DNA of 64,000 nt from Begonia masoniana (lineage: Eukaryota; Streptophyta; Magnoliopsida; Cucurbitales; Begoniaceae). The notes below the pieces were generated by a model. That model did no database searches and was not told the DNA's origin. It worked only from the letters and a program-made list of their open reading frames with translations. Position numbers and translations under genes: made by a program. Positions 35,402-47,628 of this stretch are shown here, piece by piece. The stretch lies in the NCBI GenBank assembly GCA_022432975.1, contig CM039509.1:18551760-18615759 (forward strand). The letters are read 5' to 3'. Every line of letters begins with the position of its first letter. Within the stretch, counting starts at the first letter, position 1.

Positions 35402-37062
35402 TCATTTTCTATCAACCCTAATGAGACCTAACCTTATTCTGATATTATTGAATGTCTTCTCATCCAAAGGCGTGGTAAAGATGTTTGCAAGTTGATATAC
35501 AGAATTGACAAACTCTAAAGAAACATCTCCTCTTTGAACATGATCTCTAATGAAATGATATCTAACATCTATATGCTTTGTTCTAGAGTGTTGAATAGGA
35601 TTTTTAGAGATGTTTATGGCACTGGTGTTATCACACCGAATAGGAATCCTATCATAAAATAGATTATAATCTTCCAAAGTTTGTCTCATCCATAATATTT
35701 GTGCACAGCAACTGCCAGCAGCAATATATTCACTTTCAGCAGTTGATAATGCGACAGAATTTTGTTTCTTAGAATACCAGGAAACTAGAGATTCACCAAA
35801 GAATTGACAAGTTCCACTGGTGCTTTTCCTATCCACTAGACTACCTGCATAATCAGAATCTGAGTAGCCAATCAGATCGAAAGAAGTACCTTTTGGATAC
35901 CATAATCCTAAGTCAGGAGTTCCACTTAAATACTTAAAAATTCTTTTGACAGCAGTTAAGTGAGATTCCTTAGGAGCAGCCTGAAATCTAGCACAGAAAC
36001 ACACACTAAAGAGTATATCTGGCCTACTAGCAGTCAGATACAACAGAGAACCAATCATACCACGATATTTCTTGATATCCACACTTATACCATTTTCATC
36101 CTTGTCCAATTTAGTAGTGGTACTCATGCGAGTTTTAGAAGATTTGACAGATTCTAGACCGAATTTCTTAAGAAGTTCCTTGATGTATTTTTCTTGACAG
36201 AAGAAAATTCCATCAGAAGATTGACTAATCTGAAATCCTAAGAAAAACTTTAACTCCCCCGTCATACTCATCTCGAATTCACTTTGCATGAGGGATGAAA
36301 ACTCATTACACATTTTGACATTAGTTGAGCCAAAGATATTGTCATCGACATAAATTTGAACCAACAAAATGTCCTTTTCCTTTTGCATGGTAAACAGAGT
36401 TGAATCGGAGTTACCCTTTTTGAAATTCCTTTCCTCAAGGAAATTCTTCAATCTGTCATACCAAGCTCTAGGAGCCTGCTTAAGTCCATAGAGAGCTTTC
36501 CTAAGTTTGAAGACATGGTCGGGTTTATCAAAGGCTTCAAAACCTAAAGGTTGTTCTACATAAACTTCTTCTGTTATATAACCATTTAAAAATGCACTCT
36601 TTACATCCATTTGAAAGAGTGTGAAGTTTTTGTAGCAAGCAAAAGCTAGAAGCATTCTAATTGACTCTAATCTAGCTACAGGGGCAAAGGATTCTTCAAA
36701 ATCAATTCCCTCTTCTTGAGAGTATCCCTTAGCTACAAGTCTAGCTTTATTTCTAACAACTATCCCATTTTCATCCAATTTATTCTTATAAACCCATTTT
36801 GTTCCAATAATTGGATGATCCATAGGCCTCGGAACAAGTTCCCATACCTTGCTCCTTTCAAATTGATTTAGCTCCTCTTGCATAGCTAAAATCCAATACT
36901 CATCATTCTCGGCCTCTTCAAACTTCTTAGGCTCTACTTGAGAGATAAATGCCACATTGACACAAAGATTCCTAAGAGAGGATCTAGTCTTAACACTTAG
37001 TGATGGATCACCTAAGATTTCCTCTATTGAATGATTTCTAATATATTTCCAATCTCTAGGAA
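35402..37062 (-). CDS. E pol, C-terminal part: reverse transcriptase and RNase H
   Basis: The uninterrupted frame continues from the integrase part if A is removed (the codons across the AGGAA junction stay in phase). RT blocks: WAIL-type start [65 protein letters not shown], and the active site YVDDNIFG, where the family usually has YVDDIIFG. RNase [51 protein letters not shown]. It copies element RNA inside the particle. Apart from the Ile to Asn change beside the catalytic aspartates there is no lesion. Part of a split gene, so not functional as it stands. Confidence 0.88.
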
Positions 37063-37702
37063 TGTAACACCCCTAAGTCCGTACCCATTTATCCGTATAA
37101 AATTTTTCATTTTTATTTTACACTTTATACTCATATCTTTAACTTATCATTTTAAACAAACTTAATTAAACTGTAAACTAAACCTAAACCGAAATCAGAA
37201 ATTAAATCTAACTTTCGAAGCTTTTAAACCAATTTAAAACAATTAAAAGTAAATAAAGTAAACTATTTAAAACAATTAAAATCATTTAAAACAATAAACA
37301 AATCGCGGAAGGGCAAAACTGGAAGACAGAGGCAAAAGAAACAGAGACTGATCACTGGCCTCAACAGCGATCAGTCGCTGAGGCCATGAGCCTCAGCAGA
37401 GATCGATTGTAACACCCCTAATACTGTACCTATTTACCCGTACAAATTTTTCATTTTATACTTTTTACTTTTCTATTCTTTAAATAAAAACTTAATGCGG
37501 AATCTAAACTTAAAACTGAACTTTAAAAACATTTAAAACATACCTTTAATAAATAATTAAAACTTAAAAAACATTTATTAAAAACTTTTAAAAACAAATA
37601 AAAAGAAGGGAGGGCAGAATCGGAATTCTGCCCTCGATAAGGCAGCAGCGACCGTGCGCTGTGCATAGCAGCGCCTGATCGCTGCCATGCATTGACCAGG
37701 CA

Positions 37703-37807
37703 GCGATCGGTCTCTGCTAAAGGCAGAGACCGATCGCCACATATGGCTGCCAACGCAGCAAGCAGAGCAGCGATCGATCTCTGCTTGCTGCAGAGATCGA
37801 TCGCTGC
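37703..37807. other. Two perfect long hairpins in B
   Basis: 37703-37737: 15-bp stem GCGATCGGTCTCTGC with a 5-base loop. 37767-37807: 18-bp stem GCAGCGATCGATCTCTGC with a 5-base loop. Both are exact. They share the core GCGATCG.TCTCTGC, so one may derive from the other. Confidence 0.9.
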
Positions 37808-37889
37808 ACACATTATGCAGCGATCGCCCAAGCGACCAGACTTCTCCCTTGTTTCTTCCTTCTGTTTTCGTTCGGTTTTTGTTCAATAC

Positions 37890-37955
37890 TTAGCTCTCTG
37901 GAATTCCAGAGAGCAGAACACAATCTCAGCTCTCTGGAATCCGATTCCAGAGAGC
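37890..37955. other. 22-bp palindrome and second hairpin in B
   Basis: GCTCTCTGGAATTCCAGAGAGC is its own reverse complement. Shortly after, GCTCTCTGGAAT/ATTCCAGAGAGC forms a 12-bp stem with a 3-base loop. Versions of the pair exist in A (40218-40297) and C (about 30317-30390). Confidence 0.9.
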
Positions 37956-40081
37956 AATACACTTCACTTTTCCTTCAACATTTTCACATTTCCTTCATTA
38001 CAATCGTCAACATTATCAACCAACTCATAACTTCAATCCCACTCAAACGTATTCTAAACTCAAGCGTATTACGGCGGACTTGGCGAAGTCCAACTGCGTG
38101 GATAGCTCTAAAACCGAGCTATCCGTATCAACCTAAAAACAATTCATAACACTTAATTAAAACAACCAAACAGTTCCAGAATTTCTATAACGTTTAAATA
38201 ACGGTTCTAAACCAAAACATTTTATAACGTTCATCATACAGTTTAAACCAAAACGTTTTACATACAATTACCAAAACGTTATCTAACCCCTATCCAGATC
38301 CAAACAACCTAAATATTCTATACAGTTATCAGATCAACACATCCCAAAATAACCCCAGAGTCCATACATACATCCCCACGAGTCGTATCGCGCCTCGACT
38401 ACTCAGCGCACTCCCACGAGCATCATCCATCAACTGCCTCCGACATCAGGAGGAGGAACGTCGTCCTCACCTGGATCTACGTCACCTAGCAGATTACCTA
38501 CACCATACAGACACATATGAGATATTGAAATCTCAGTAAGCTACGTAAATGCAGATGCATGCGTGCGTATGCCATTCAGAAATCATGCTCAGATTCAGAT
38601 TACAGATACAGAATTACAGATTACAGATTCATTACGTCACAGACAGACAGAATTGTCACCGAAACCTCTACCCACTAAGCGGAGAGGGCCCATCCAGCGG
38701 TCGGACTACCCTTTCCACCTAGAGAGGGGGGGTACATGCTTGCAACACGCACAGCCGTGCCTGAGCCCCATCCCGCGTGACCAGAAACAGACAGATTACG
38801 TTTATTCATTCAGATTTCGTTACAGATTTCATTTCAGATATACGTTCCTTTTCTTAAAAACACGTGCAGAAATTCCTTTTCATGACTTTCGAAAACCGTG
38901 ATGCATGAACAGTTCATATCAGCGGAAAGTAAACAAACAGTTCATATCAGCAGACAATATAACATAACCTATAAACAATTAACCTAACTACCCAACCTAA
39001 ACAACGTAAAACAAGGAACCCTCAAGGATCCTTGATACGACGACGAAGTATGGTGTAGACCTTTCGGTCAAGCAAGTCACGAGAACTTACCTTGAGCGCG
39101 CAGAATATCAAGCTTCGTCCACGGGAGTCGTTACCTAAGGAAATTTCACCAATTGACGTTAATACAAGCTTAAACTCTTAAATGTCCGAAACTAATAAAA
39201 TCCTTATCTTAGCTAATCGATGTTTTTACATAACGATTTAACGCTCGGAAATCTCGAAATTCATATTACAAGTTATTTCCGAAAACTCGAAAATTTAACA
39301 ATTTATAACTTTTTCGCAAATTGATTTCTCTTCGTCCAATAACGTCCAATACGTTCAATTTATACTTAATCACGGCTAACCTATTAATTACGAAGCCTAA
39401 ATCGCGTTTTTAACGGAAAAGCTAATTTAAACCCTAACCCTAAATCGAACCAAAACTCGAAATAAACGACCAAAGACTAAAGCTACATACCGAGGGTAGC
39501 GAGAGAGGAAGAAAACGTGAAGGACGGAGGAGAAACAGAGCTTGAATGGAGTCGGAACGGAGGAAACACGCCGGCGGCCGAGAGAGAAATTGCTCTCTGT
39601 TCGTGCGATCCAGAGAGAAAAAGAAAGAAAGAGAGAAAGTGAGGGAGAAATGAGGGTTTGTGATGTTTTTAATAGAAATTATTTTGCAAATTACCATTTT
39701 GCCCTTCTTACTTAAATCTATTCGTTTCGTCCTTCGTTTCGTTAATCGTCCAACGATCTGGATTCACCAAGTCTCCATATTTCACCAATATATCCAACTT
39801 ATTATTTGAGACTTATTAAAACTGTCCGTTCGCAATTCGGACCTCGTTTACTATTTTTACGAGAACGTCTCTTACATTACGAAAAGCGTATTTACTCGGA
39901 ATATAGTGTTTGATCTCCGAAAATTTCCGTAAATTCCTTAAAATTCTTATTATTCGTTAGAATCGTAATGACGCTTTCTTTTTGTGAAACGGACCTGATT
40001 TGATATATTTACCAAAAATGCCACTAATAATATAATAATAATATAATCAAAAGGTCCGTACAAACCGGATATTACATCGAT

Positions 40082-40170
40082 CGCTGAGGCCATGAGCCTC
40101 AGCAGAGATCGATCGCTGAGGCCATGCGCCTCAGCAGAGATCGATCGCTGAGGCCATGCGCCTCAGCAGC
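40082..40170. repeat. 32-bp hairpin tandem repeat in A
   Basis: Units start at 40083, 40115 and 40147. Each holds GCTGAGGC-5 bases-GCCTCAGC, joined by AGAGATCGATC spacers. One more unit lies left of B at about 37375. B inserted in one such spacer. Confidence 0.9.
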
Positions 40171-42446
40171 GCCCAGTCGCCACTTCACTCCCCTTCTCTG
40201 TTTTCTTTTTCTATACAAGTGCTCTCTGGAATTTCCAGAGAGCAAACACATAAAACTTCAAACCTTAACCTCTCTGGAATCCGATTCCAGAGAGCAACCA
40301 TTTCTCAATTTTCTACCCAATTCCTCATTCTTCCACCATTTTTCATCAATTACCATAATCACTTGTAAACTAAACTTAATCGACTTACAGCGGACTTTGC
40401 GAAATCCAACCGCGTGGATACCTCTAAAAACCGAGCATATCCGTAACAACCTAAAAACATTTCAAAACATTTTCATAACGTTTAACTAACAGATTAAACC
40501 AAACAATTCAATATACCGTTTATAAAATAGATTTCCAAAACATTCAGTAAACAGTTTAAACCAAAGAGTTTTACATACAATTACTAAAACCTTTTCTAAC
40601 TCCTATCCAGATCCAAACAATCTAAAATACTCTATACGATTATCAGTTCAAAACATCTCAAAATAACCCCAAACCCTCAAAACACGTATATACTTCCCCC
40701 ACGGGTCGGTAAAGCATCGACTGCGCAACACACCACCGCAACCCATCTTCCGTCAACTGCCTCATGCCTCAGGAGGAGGAATGTCCTCACCTGTTTCCTT
40801 GTAAACACCTACACCATACAGACATCTATGAGATAATTAAATCTCAGTAAGCTCTAGTAAATGCAGATGCATGCGTGCGTATGCCATTCAGAAAACATGC
40901 TCAGATTTAGATACAGATACAGATTCATTTATTTCTTTGCTTTGCTTTGCTTTGCTATAAACTGTATACCGATTGCTTTACTTTGCTTTGCTATAAACTA
41001 TATACCGATTTCTTTACTTTACTTTGCTATAAACTGTGTACCGATGGGCCATTTAAACTATATACCGAAGGGTCATTTAAACTGTATATCGATTGCTTTA
41101 CTTTGCTTTGCTATAAACTATATACCGATTTCTTTACTTTACTTTGCTATAAACTGTATACCGATGGGCCATTTAAACTGTATACCGAAGGGTCATTCTT
41201 TCTTTGCATTTACTTTAAAACGTCGTGTGGAAATTCGTTTTCATGACATTTAAAACACGTGATGCATGAACAGATATGAACATAAAATAAACAAGCAACA
41301 TATGTACCATCAATACCGAAATAGAATAACCTATAACAATTGTAAACCTATCTACCCGACCCAAAGCAATTTAAAACAATCAATCCTCTAAAATCCTCGA
41401 CGCGACATCGAAGTACGGTGTAGGCCAATCAGCCAGAGAAGGTCACGAGAACTTACCTCGCGTCCGTTGCAGCTCAAGCTCCGTCCACGAGCGTTGTTCG
41501 TCTGAGGCAAATTTACAATATTGTCAATATGACGCATCTAAACTCCAAATTTTCCAATTTAATAAAATTCTTAACTAAGGAACTTTCCTAAAGTTCTAAC
41601 TTAACTAATCTAGACGTCTAAACGACCAATTCACGCTCGATGGTTCAAAATCACAATTCACGAACCTTTCTCGAAAATCCCTAAATTCTCGAATTTAACG
41701 TTTTTCCACAATTCAATTTAACTTCGTCAAATAACGTCAAATACGTTTAATATATACTTAATCAAGGCTAACCTATTAATTACGAACCCTAATTCGCGTT
41801 TTTAACGAAAATCGATCGAAACCCTAATTATTTAAACTTCGTAGAAATCGAAATAAACACTCTAAGATCGTAGGTTCATACCTAGGGTAGCGAGAGGAGG
41901 AAGAATCACGAAGAACGGAAGAGAAACGGAGGAGAACGAAGGTCGGATCGTTGATCGGCGTCGGCGACCAGAGGGAGAGAGCAGAGAGAAGCTCTCTAGA
42001 AATCACGAAGGAAGAGAGGAAATGAAGAGAAAAGGGATTTTGGTTAATTTTATAAATTTTGGTTTTGCAAATTACTAAAATGCCCTTCCATAGTTTTTAT
42101 ATTCGTTTCGTCATTCGGTTCGTTAATCGTCCAACTATTCGGGTTCACCAAATTTCCTTATTTCAACAATATGTCCAACTTATTATTTAGGATCTAACAA
42201 AACTATCCGTTCGCAAAACGGACCTCGTTTGCTATTTTTACGAGAACGTCTTCTATATTACGAGAAATGTAATTACTCGGAATATAGCGTTTAATCTCCG
42301 AAAATTCTCATAATTTCCTTAAAATCCATATTAATAATTAGGATCATAATGGTGTTCTCTTTTCGTGAAACGGGCTTGATTTGACATATTTACAAAAATA
42401 CCAATATATATTAAAATAATAATATCCAGAAAAGCTGGATATTACA

Positions 42447-42681
42447 TTCCACTAGCCCAAGTGGTACTCCTCACTTGCACCCCAGGTACTAGTCCCTGAG
42501 GTCCTGGGTTCGAGTGGGGGGGAAGGTAAAATTCCTCTGCAGGGAGAGTGAAGTTCTGTGAGTAGCGGACACGTGGCCGGACACGTAACTCGGTGCCAAG
42601 TGTACGGGCTTGGGCCGGGGCCTCGGTGCCAGGTGTACGGGCCTGGGCCGGGGTACGTGGTTCGGGACGTGGGTCGTTACA
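42447..42681 (+). other. 235-bp tRNA-like segment between LTR A and its TSD
   Basis: On the plus strand TAGCCCAAGTGG (42453-42464) fits a Pol III A box and GGGTTCGAGT (42506-42515) a B box, about 50 bp apart as in tRNA-derived SINEs. The remainder has a doubled 32-33-bp unit (CTCGGTGCCA.GTGTACGGGC). The segment ends CGTTACA, i.e. TGTAACGACCC on the minus strand, an LTR-like start. A and B boxes are short, so SINE origin is only possible. The open frame that crosses it from integrase is a fusion artefact. Confidence 0.5.
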
Positions 42682-42686
42682 AGGAA

Positions 42687-43924
42687 GATTTGCAGATTCA
42701 GCTTTGACAGGGACTATCTCAAGAGAACTAGAGGATGGTTCTAAAGATTTTTCTATTTGAGGAGAATCACTAGGCTTTTCTAAAGAAAGAGAATCCAATT
42801 GTTTCTCCAAAACATCATCATCATCCACATTGATTGTTGGTTGAGGAGTCTCATCAAAATTGATATGAACAGATTCTTCAACAACTAGAGTTCTCTTATT
42901 GAATACCCTATATGCTTTGCTAGTAAGAGAATATCCTAGAAAAATTCCAAGATCGGATTTGGAATCGAATTTTCCTAGATTATCCTTAGTATTGAGGATG
43001 AAACATTTGCTTCCAAAGGCTCTAAAATACTTAACAGTAGGAGTTTTGCCATTCCAAAGCTCATAGGGAGTTTTCTCAAGAATAGGTCTTATGGAGACCC
43101 GATTGAGAACATAGCAAGCTGTAGCAACAGCTTCAGCCCAGAAGTATTTAGGAAGGGAATTTTCATTAAGCATAGTCCTAGCTAACTCCTGGAGAGATCT
43201 ATTCTTCCGCTCAACAACTCCATTTTGCTGAGGGGTCCTAGGAGAAGAGAAATTGTGCTCAATTCCATACTTGAGACACAGGAGTTCAAATTTCTCATTT
43301 TCAAACTCTCCACCATGATCACTACGAATAGCAACAATGGTGAGCTCCTTTTCATTTTGAACTCTTTTCCTAAAACTAGAAAAGGTGTCAAAGGTTTCAT
43401 CCTTAGACTTCAGAAAATGAACCCAAGTAAATCTAGAAAAATCATCAACAATGACGAAAGCATAGAATTTTCCTCCTAGGCTGGCTATGTTGGAAGGACC
43501 GAAGAGGTCCATATGAAGGAGTTGAAGAGGCTTAGAAGTAGAAATTGCATTCTTAGATGCAAAGGAACTTTTGATCTGCTTGCCCATTTGACAAGCTTCA
43601 CAGACTTTATCCTTCTCAAAGGATATCTTAGGAATCCCTCTAACTAAATTCTCCTTAGTAATCTTAGCTAAGGTATCCATTCTTACGTGACCTAATCTCC
43701 TATGCCAAATCCAGCAGTCATTAGAAGAATTCACAGTAAAACATTTTTCATCAGATACAGTAATATCATCTAAGTCAATAGTATAGATGTTATCTTTCCT
43801 ATAACCAGTGAACAGGGTTTTGTCATTAGATGTATCTTTAATTATACATGAGTTTGATTTAAAAATCACCTCATATCCTTTATCACATAACTGGCTAATA
43901 CTAAGCAGATTATGCTTTAATCCA
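42687..43924 (-). CDS. E pol, N-terminal part: pre-integrase and integrase
   Basis: The frame starts at the deletion junction with the LTR (about 43924) in ...LRDGLKHNLLSISQLCDKGYEV, so the true start, gag and protease are missing. Pre-integrase and zinc finger: WHRRLGHV...CEACQMGK. Catalytic core: HMDLFGPS, VIRSD-type IRSDHGGEFEN and NGVVERKNRSLQE (D, D, E), then the YELWNGKTPTVKYFRAFGSKCF and GIFLGYSLTSKAYRVFN blocks. It would insert the cDNA into nuclear DNA. No stop or frameshift is seen up to the AGGAA target site, where A separates it from RT. The frame past 42687 runs into A and is not part of the protein. Confidence 0.88.
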
Positions 43925-45426
43925 TCTCTTAATTGATTTAATTGCAAATAAGGTAATATCAAAATTAAAGAGAGTAAGAGAGATTCAACACCAATATTTT
44001 TTACGTGGTTCAGCCAAACTGCCTACGTCCACGCTCCAAGGCTCACCCCTTGAAGATCCTTACCCTTCTCCTCACGAGAAATAACTGATCGGGATTCCAG
44101 GCTCCGATCAACTGCCTTTACAATTCTTGATTGAACTTCACGGGCGTCAATCCACTGCCTTATACAGATTTGAGTTTGTAAAATATAGATCTCAGACTAC
44201 AATCTCACAAAAGTGAATCTCAAGTTAGGATTGAGAGATGTAGAGAAGAATACAGAGTGTGCAATAACTTTCGCAGCTAGGGCTCAGAATTCAAATTTGG
44301 CAAAAGTTAGTCTTCGAGCCTTTTCTTCTGCTTATATACTATGTATGAATTTTCTTCATAAAATTGAATGCTTCTTTCTTCAAAATGAAGAAAAGTTACC
44401 GTTGGGAAGCATCCGTACTGAAGCAGCTATCCGTTGCGTCTGAAAATGTTGTTCGTCATCGCCATTAAAGGTCTGGAGTTAATGCTGAAAACGACGTCAC
44501 TGTAGCTTCGCGGCTAACTTTGAATTCTGGCGGAAGATTACCGGAAGATGTAGCTTCAAAACACTTGACACGTCATCGGAATGAGTAAGCTTCAAAACGT
44601 CACCGGCATAAGTGTCTGGAAGCTTCATCGGCAGGCGCAACGTGAAAATCCGTCGGCAGATGCATCGAAGTCCATCGGCATGTGCAGCTTAAAAAAAACA
44701 ATCGGCAGGTGTAGGCGTTGAATTCCATCGGCAGACGTATCCTTAAATTTCACCGGCACAGACAATCTTCAAAGCCATCGGTAGATATTTCTTTAAAAGC
44801 GCCATCGGCAGAAGTCTCTTTAAAAACCATCGGCAGATGAACTCATGAAAATTGTCGTCTAGTGATCGGCATGAGCAAGCTTGAACGTCATCGGTGTGAG
44901 TAGCGTCAAATGCTATCGGAAGATCCATCTTGACACGTCATCGGCAGATATCTTCAAAACCGCTTCGGCAGATGAAACAAATAAGTACTTTGACTACGTC
45001 ATCGGTAGATGTCTTCAAATATCATCGGCAGATGTAGCATATGAGAACTTTGACACGTCATCGGCATCTGTCTTCAGAAACAGCTATCGGCAGAGAAAAC
45101 ATGTACTGACTTGACACGTCATCGGCATATGTCTTCAAAGATCATCGGCAGATGTAGCATATGAGAACTTTGACACGTCATCGGCATCTGTCTTCCATTT
45201 TTTTATGTATAGTCATCAGTAGAAACGTTTTACAGCCCTGTTTTTCTGTTCTGCTCTGTATACTCAAAACGATTTTATTAGACAACTAAAATACCCTTTT
45301 TCAGGGTATTGTCAACCAAACTTGTATTGATAATTCTTATTTAAATACACATAATCAAATTGTATAATTAATACACAAATACATAATCAAAAACAAATTA
45401 TGACTTAAACATTCTATAAGTCAACA
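43925..45426 (-). repeat. E 5' LTR, truncated at its internal end
   Basis: Aligns to 31035-32538 of the 3' LTR. The first 74 bp (30961-31034) are missing, and integrase sequence begins at once. A TCTCTTAATTG string spans the breakpoint. It carries the same ATCGGCAGATG motif series as the 3' LTR (about 44570-45225). Confidence 0.9.
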
Positions 45427-46865
45427 AGGTGCACCGAGATCCTATCCCTCTAACCGGAGAGAGCTCATCTAGCGGGCGAACTACTCTTTCCAGCTAGAGG
45501 TGGGGGGTACACGCTTACAACACGTACAGCCGTGCCTGAGCCCCACCTCACGTGACTGATAAACGATACGCTTTTCGGCCAATATGCCTTTCGGCCGATA
45601 TGCCTTTCGGCCAATGCTATGCTTTACATTATCTTTAAAACCCTGTGCGGAAGTTCATTTTCATGCTTTTCTTTAAAAACACGTGATGCGTGAACAGTTC
45701 ATATCTTAAAGTAAACAAGCAATAATGTATATCATCAAAGACTATAAGACATAATCTATAAAACAAATAAGCCTAGCTACCCAACCAAAGCAATATAAAA
45801 CAAGTGCATCTCCAAAATTCCTCGACACGACATTCGACGTATGGTGTAGGCCAATCGGCCAGAGAAGAATCACGAGAACTTACCTCGTGTCCAAAGCAGC
45901 TCAAGCTCCGTCCACGAGCGCTGTTCACCTAAGCAATTTACAAGGCTTGACGTTAAAACAAGTTTAAGTTAATAAACGTCCAATTGTCAAAACCTTAACT
46001 AAAGGAATTTCCTAACATTCCAACTTAACTTATCGAGGCATTTAATCCATTAATCTACGTTCGATACCCCGAAATCCAATTTACGAGTTTTCCGAAAACC
46101 CGAAATTTACAAATTTAATATTTCTCCTAAATCGTCCTAACTTCTTCCAATAACGCTTAATACGTGCAATATGTTCGTAAACTATAACAATCTATCAATT
46201 CCAAGCCCTAAATCTGGATTTTTAACAAAACCTAAACGAAACCTAATTGTTTAAAACTCCATAAATATCGAAATAAACGCTCTAAGATTGTAGGTTCATA
46301 CCTAGAACGTCGATTGGAGGAGAAAGCACGAAGAAAACGGAACGATCGGAGGTCGAAACGGAGTCGGATTGGAAGGAGGCGTCGGCGGCCAGAGAGAAAT
46401 CGCGAAGAAAGCTTTCTGGTTTTCTCGCGGCAGGGAGGAAATGAGGAGAAATAGGTTTAAGTTATTTTTATATATTTGATTTGGCAAATTACCGTTTTGC
46501 CCTTGCACTGTTTTTATATTCTTTTCGTCGTTTGTTTCGTTAATTAACTAGCTATTCGGTTTCACCAAATCTCCTTATTTCACCAATAAGTCCAACTTAT
46601 TATTTGAGATTTATTAAAACTGTCCGTTCGCAAATCGGACCCCATTTACTATTATTTGCTAAAACGTCCTTTGTATTACGAGAAACTTAATTACTCGGAA
46701 TATAGCGTTATTACTCCGAAAATTCTCGTAAATTCCTTAAAATTCCAACTAATAATTAGGATCATAATGGCGCTTCCTTTTTGTGAAACGAGTTTGATTT
46801 GACATATTTACCAAAAATGCCAATATATATTATAATATAAAATTCCGTACAAGCCAGATATTACA

Positions 46866-47628
46866 GAACCGTTCAGTTCGGTCTGGTTCGGTTCGGTTCG
46901 GTCCGGTTCGGTTCAGTCCAGAAAAAAAAAATTGAGCCGATCCATTTGGTTAAATGGACCCTGGTTCACTTTGGTTTAGCTATTTTGGATCTTTTTAATG
47001 AATGTTTCTGGACAATTCAGGGCTCGGTTCGCCCTGTTTTTGGCTTAGTTTTGGTTGATTTGAACCTTCCATTTTAAGTTGGTTGATCCTTTGGTTTACT
47101 GATTGACTAATATGGTTGCCTATCCTTTGAATATGTATGTATATGAATTTTCTTAACTCTTTTTTGTTGCAATTTTATGAAGTCTTACATTGTAAAATAG
47201 GATGGTTGGGTAACATGCTATAAACTTAGCCTCTCTTGCTTTAATTATCCTATTTTTATATGTTGGGCATGAGACATGACATTGTATGAATTTCGATTGG
47301 CCCAAAGGAAGGTTGATGTTTGTACAGTTGCATGGCTTGTTAGCAGTATTAAAACATGTGACAATTATTAGGCTGCCATGTGAACATTGAACTTGTCCAA
47401 CGATGAGTTCATTGTTTGACATGTCTTATTGTCAATGTTTATATACTGGACCAAGTTACCAATTACAAGTTAACACTTTTAGTCAAAAGACTAAGTGTTA
47501 ATGTTGCCGGTTTCTTGTTGATGGATGCACTACATTTTGAGTTATATCATTGTCATTTATATGCATATTAATTCGTGAGCTAATGTTGTTTCATTTTCTC
47601 TGTTGTTACAATTAACATCTCAAGTATA
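46866..47628 (+). other. K leader, right part
   Basis: Begins with the TSD GAACC, then a GGTTCGGTT short repeat (about 46876-46915), then about 700 bp of non-coding sequence up to the gag ATG. No gene seen. Confidence 0.6.

Larger units (their letters stand above)
37408..40076 (-). mobile_element. B: gypsy solo LTR (2669 bp), TSD TCGAT, nested in A
   Basis: TGTAACACCCC...GATATTACA with TSD TCGAT at 37403-37407 and 40077-40081. Same family as A and C. It landed within the A hairpin-repeat zone. Its own left end has a series of strong hairpins. It also has CAGATT/ACAGATT-type repeats at about 38575-38640 and 38805-38850, next to the conserved CCTACACCATACAGACA core. Confidence 0.92.
37063..42681 (-). 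mobile_element. A: gypsy solo LTR plus 235-bp extra segment, TSD AGGAA
   Basis: The TSD AGGAA is perfect at 37058-37062 and 42682-42686. The LTR itself runs from TGTAACACCCC (37063) to GATATTACA (42446), net about 2.7 kb after removing B. Between 42446 and the right TSD lie 235 further bases (separate entry). It interrupts E pol between integrase and RT. A tandem block of TTGCTATAAACT.TATACCGA units at 40927-41205 occupies the same LTR slot as the repeats in the other gypsy LTRs. Confidence 0.85.
30961..45426 (-). mobile_element. E: copia element with third ORF (SIRE-like), minus orientation, 5' deletion, TSD AGGTG
   Basis: TSD AGGTG at 30956-30960 and 45427-45431. The 3' LTR is 30961-32538. 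Then, reading leftwards from the right: a partial 5' LTR (43925-45426), integrase, RT/RNase H, third ORF, purine tract. The 5' LTR lacks 74 bp and is fused to pre-integrase sequence; PBS, gag and protease are gone. The LTRs differ by about 14 positions in 1.5 kb (about 1 %), so insertion and deletion are recent. A and B are nested between integrase and RT. Confidence 0.9.
29962..46865 (-). mobile_element. C: gypsy solo LTR, minus orientation, split by E, TSD GAACC
   Basis: The ends on the plus strand are TGTGACGACCC and GATATTACA, flanked by GAACC at 29957-29961 and 46866-46870. Net of E, the LTR is about 2.4 kb (29962-30960 and 45432-46865). It resembles A, B and D: a hairpin zone at its left end with GGAATTCCAGAGAGC, CACCTACACCATACATACAC, and a GC-rich stretch at about 46300-46440. 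A TTCGGCC-based short repeat lies at 45575-45610. Confidence 0.88.

Noticed and set aside
42447..42681. tRNA gene
   Set aside because: Only short A- and B-box-like strings; no cloverleaf or acceptor stem can be drawn.
31325..45114. Repeated short frames at 31325/44213 and 31994/44881
   Set aside because: Both pairs lie in the two LTRs of E and consist of the motif repeats.
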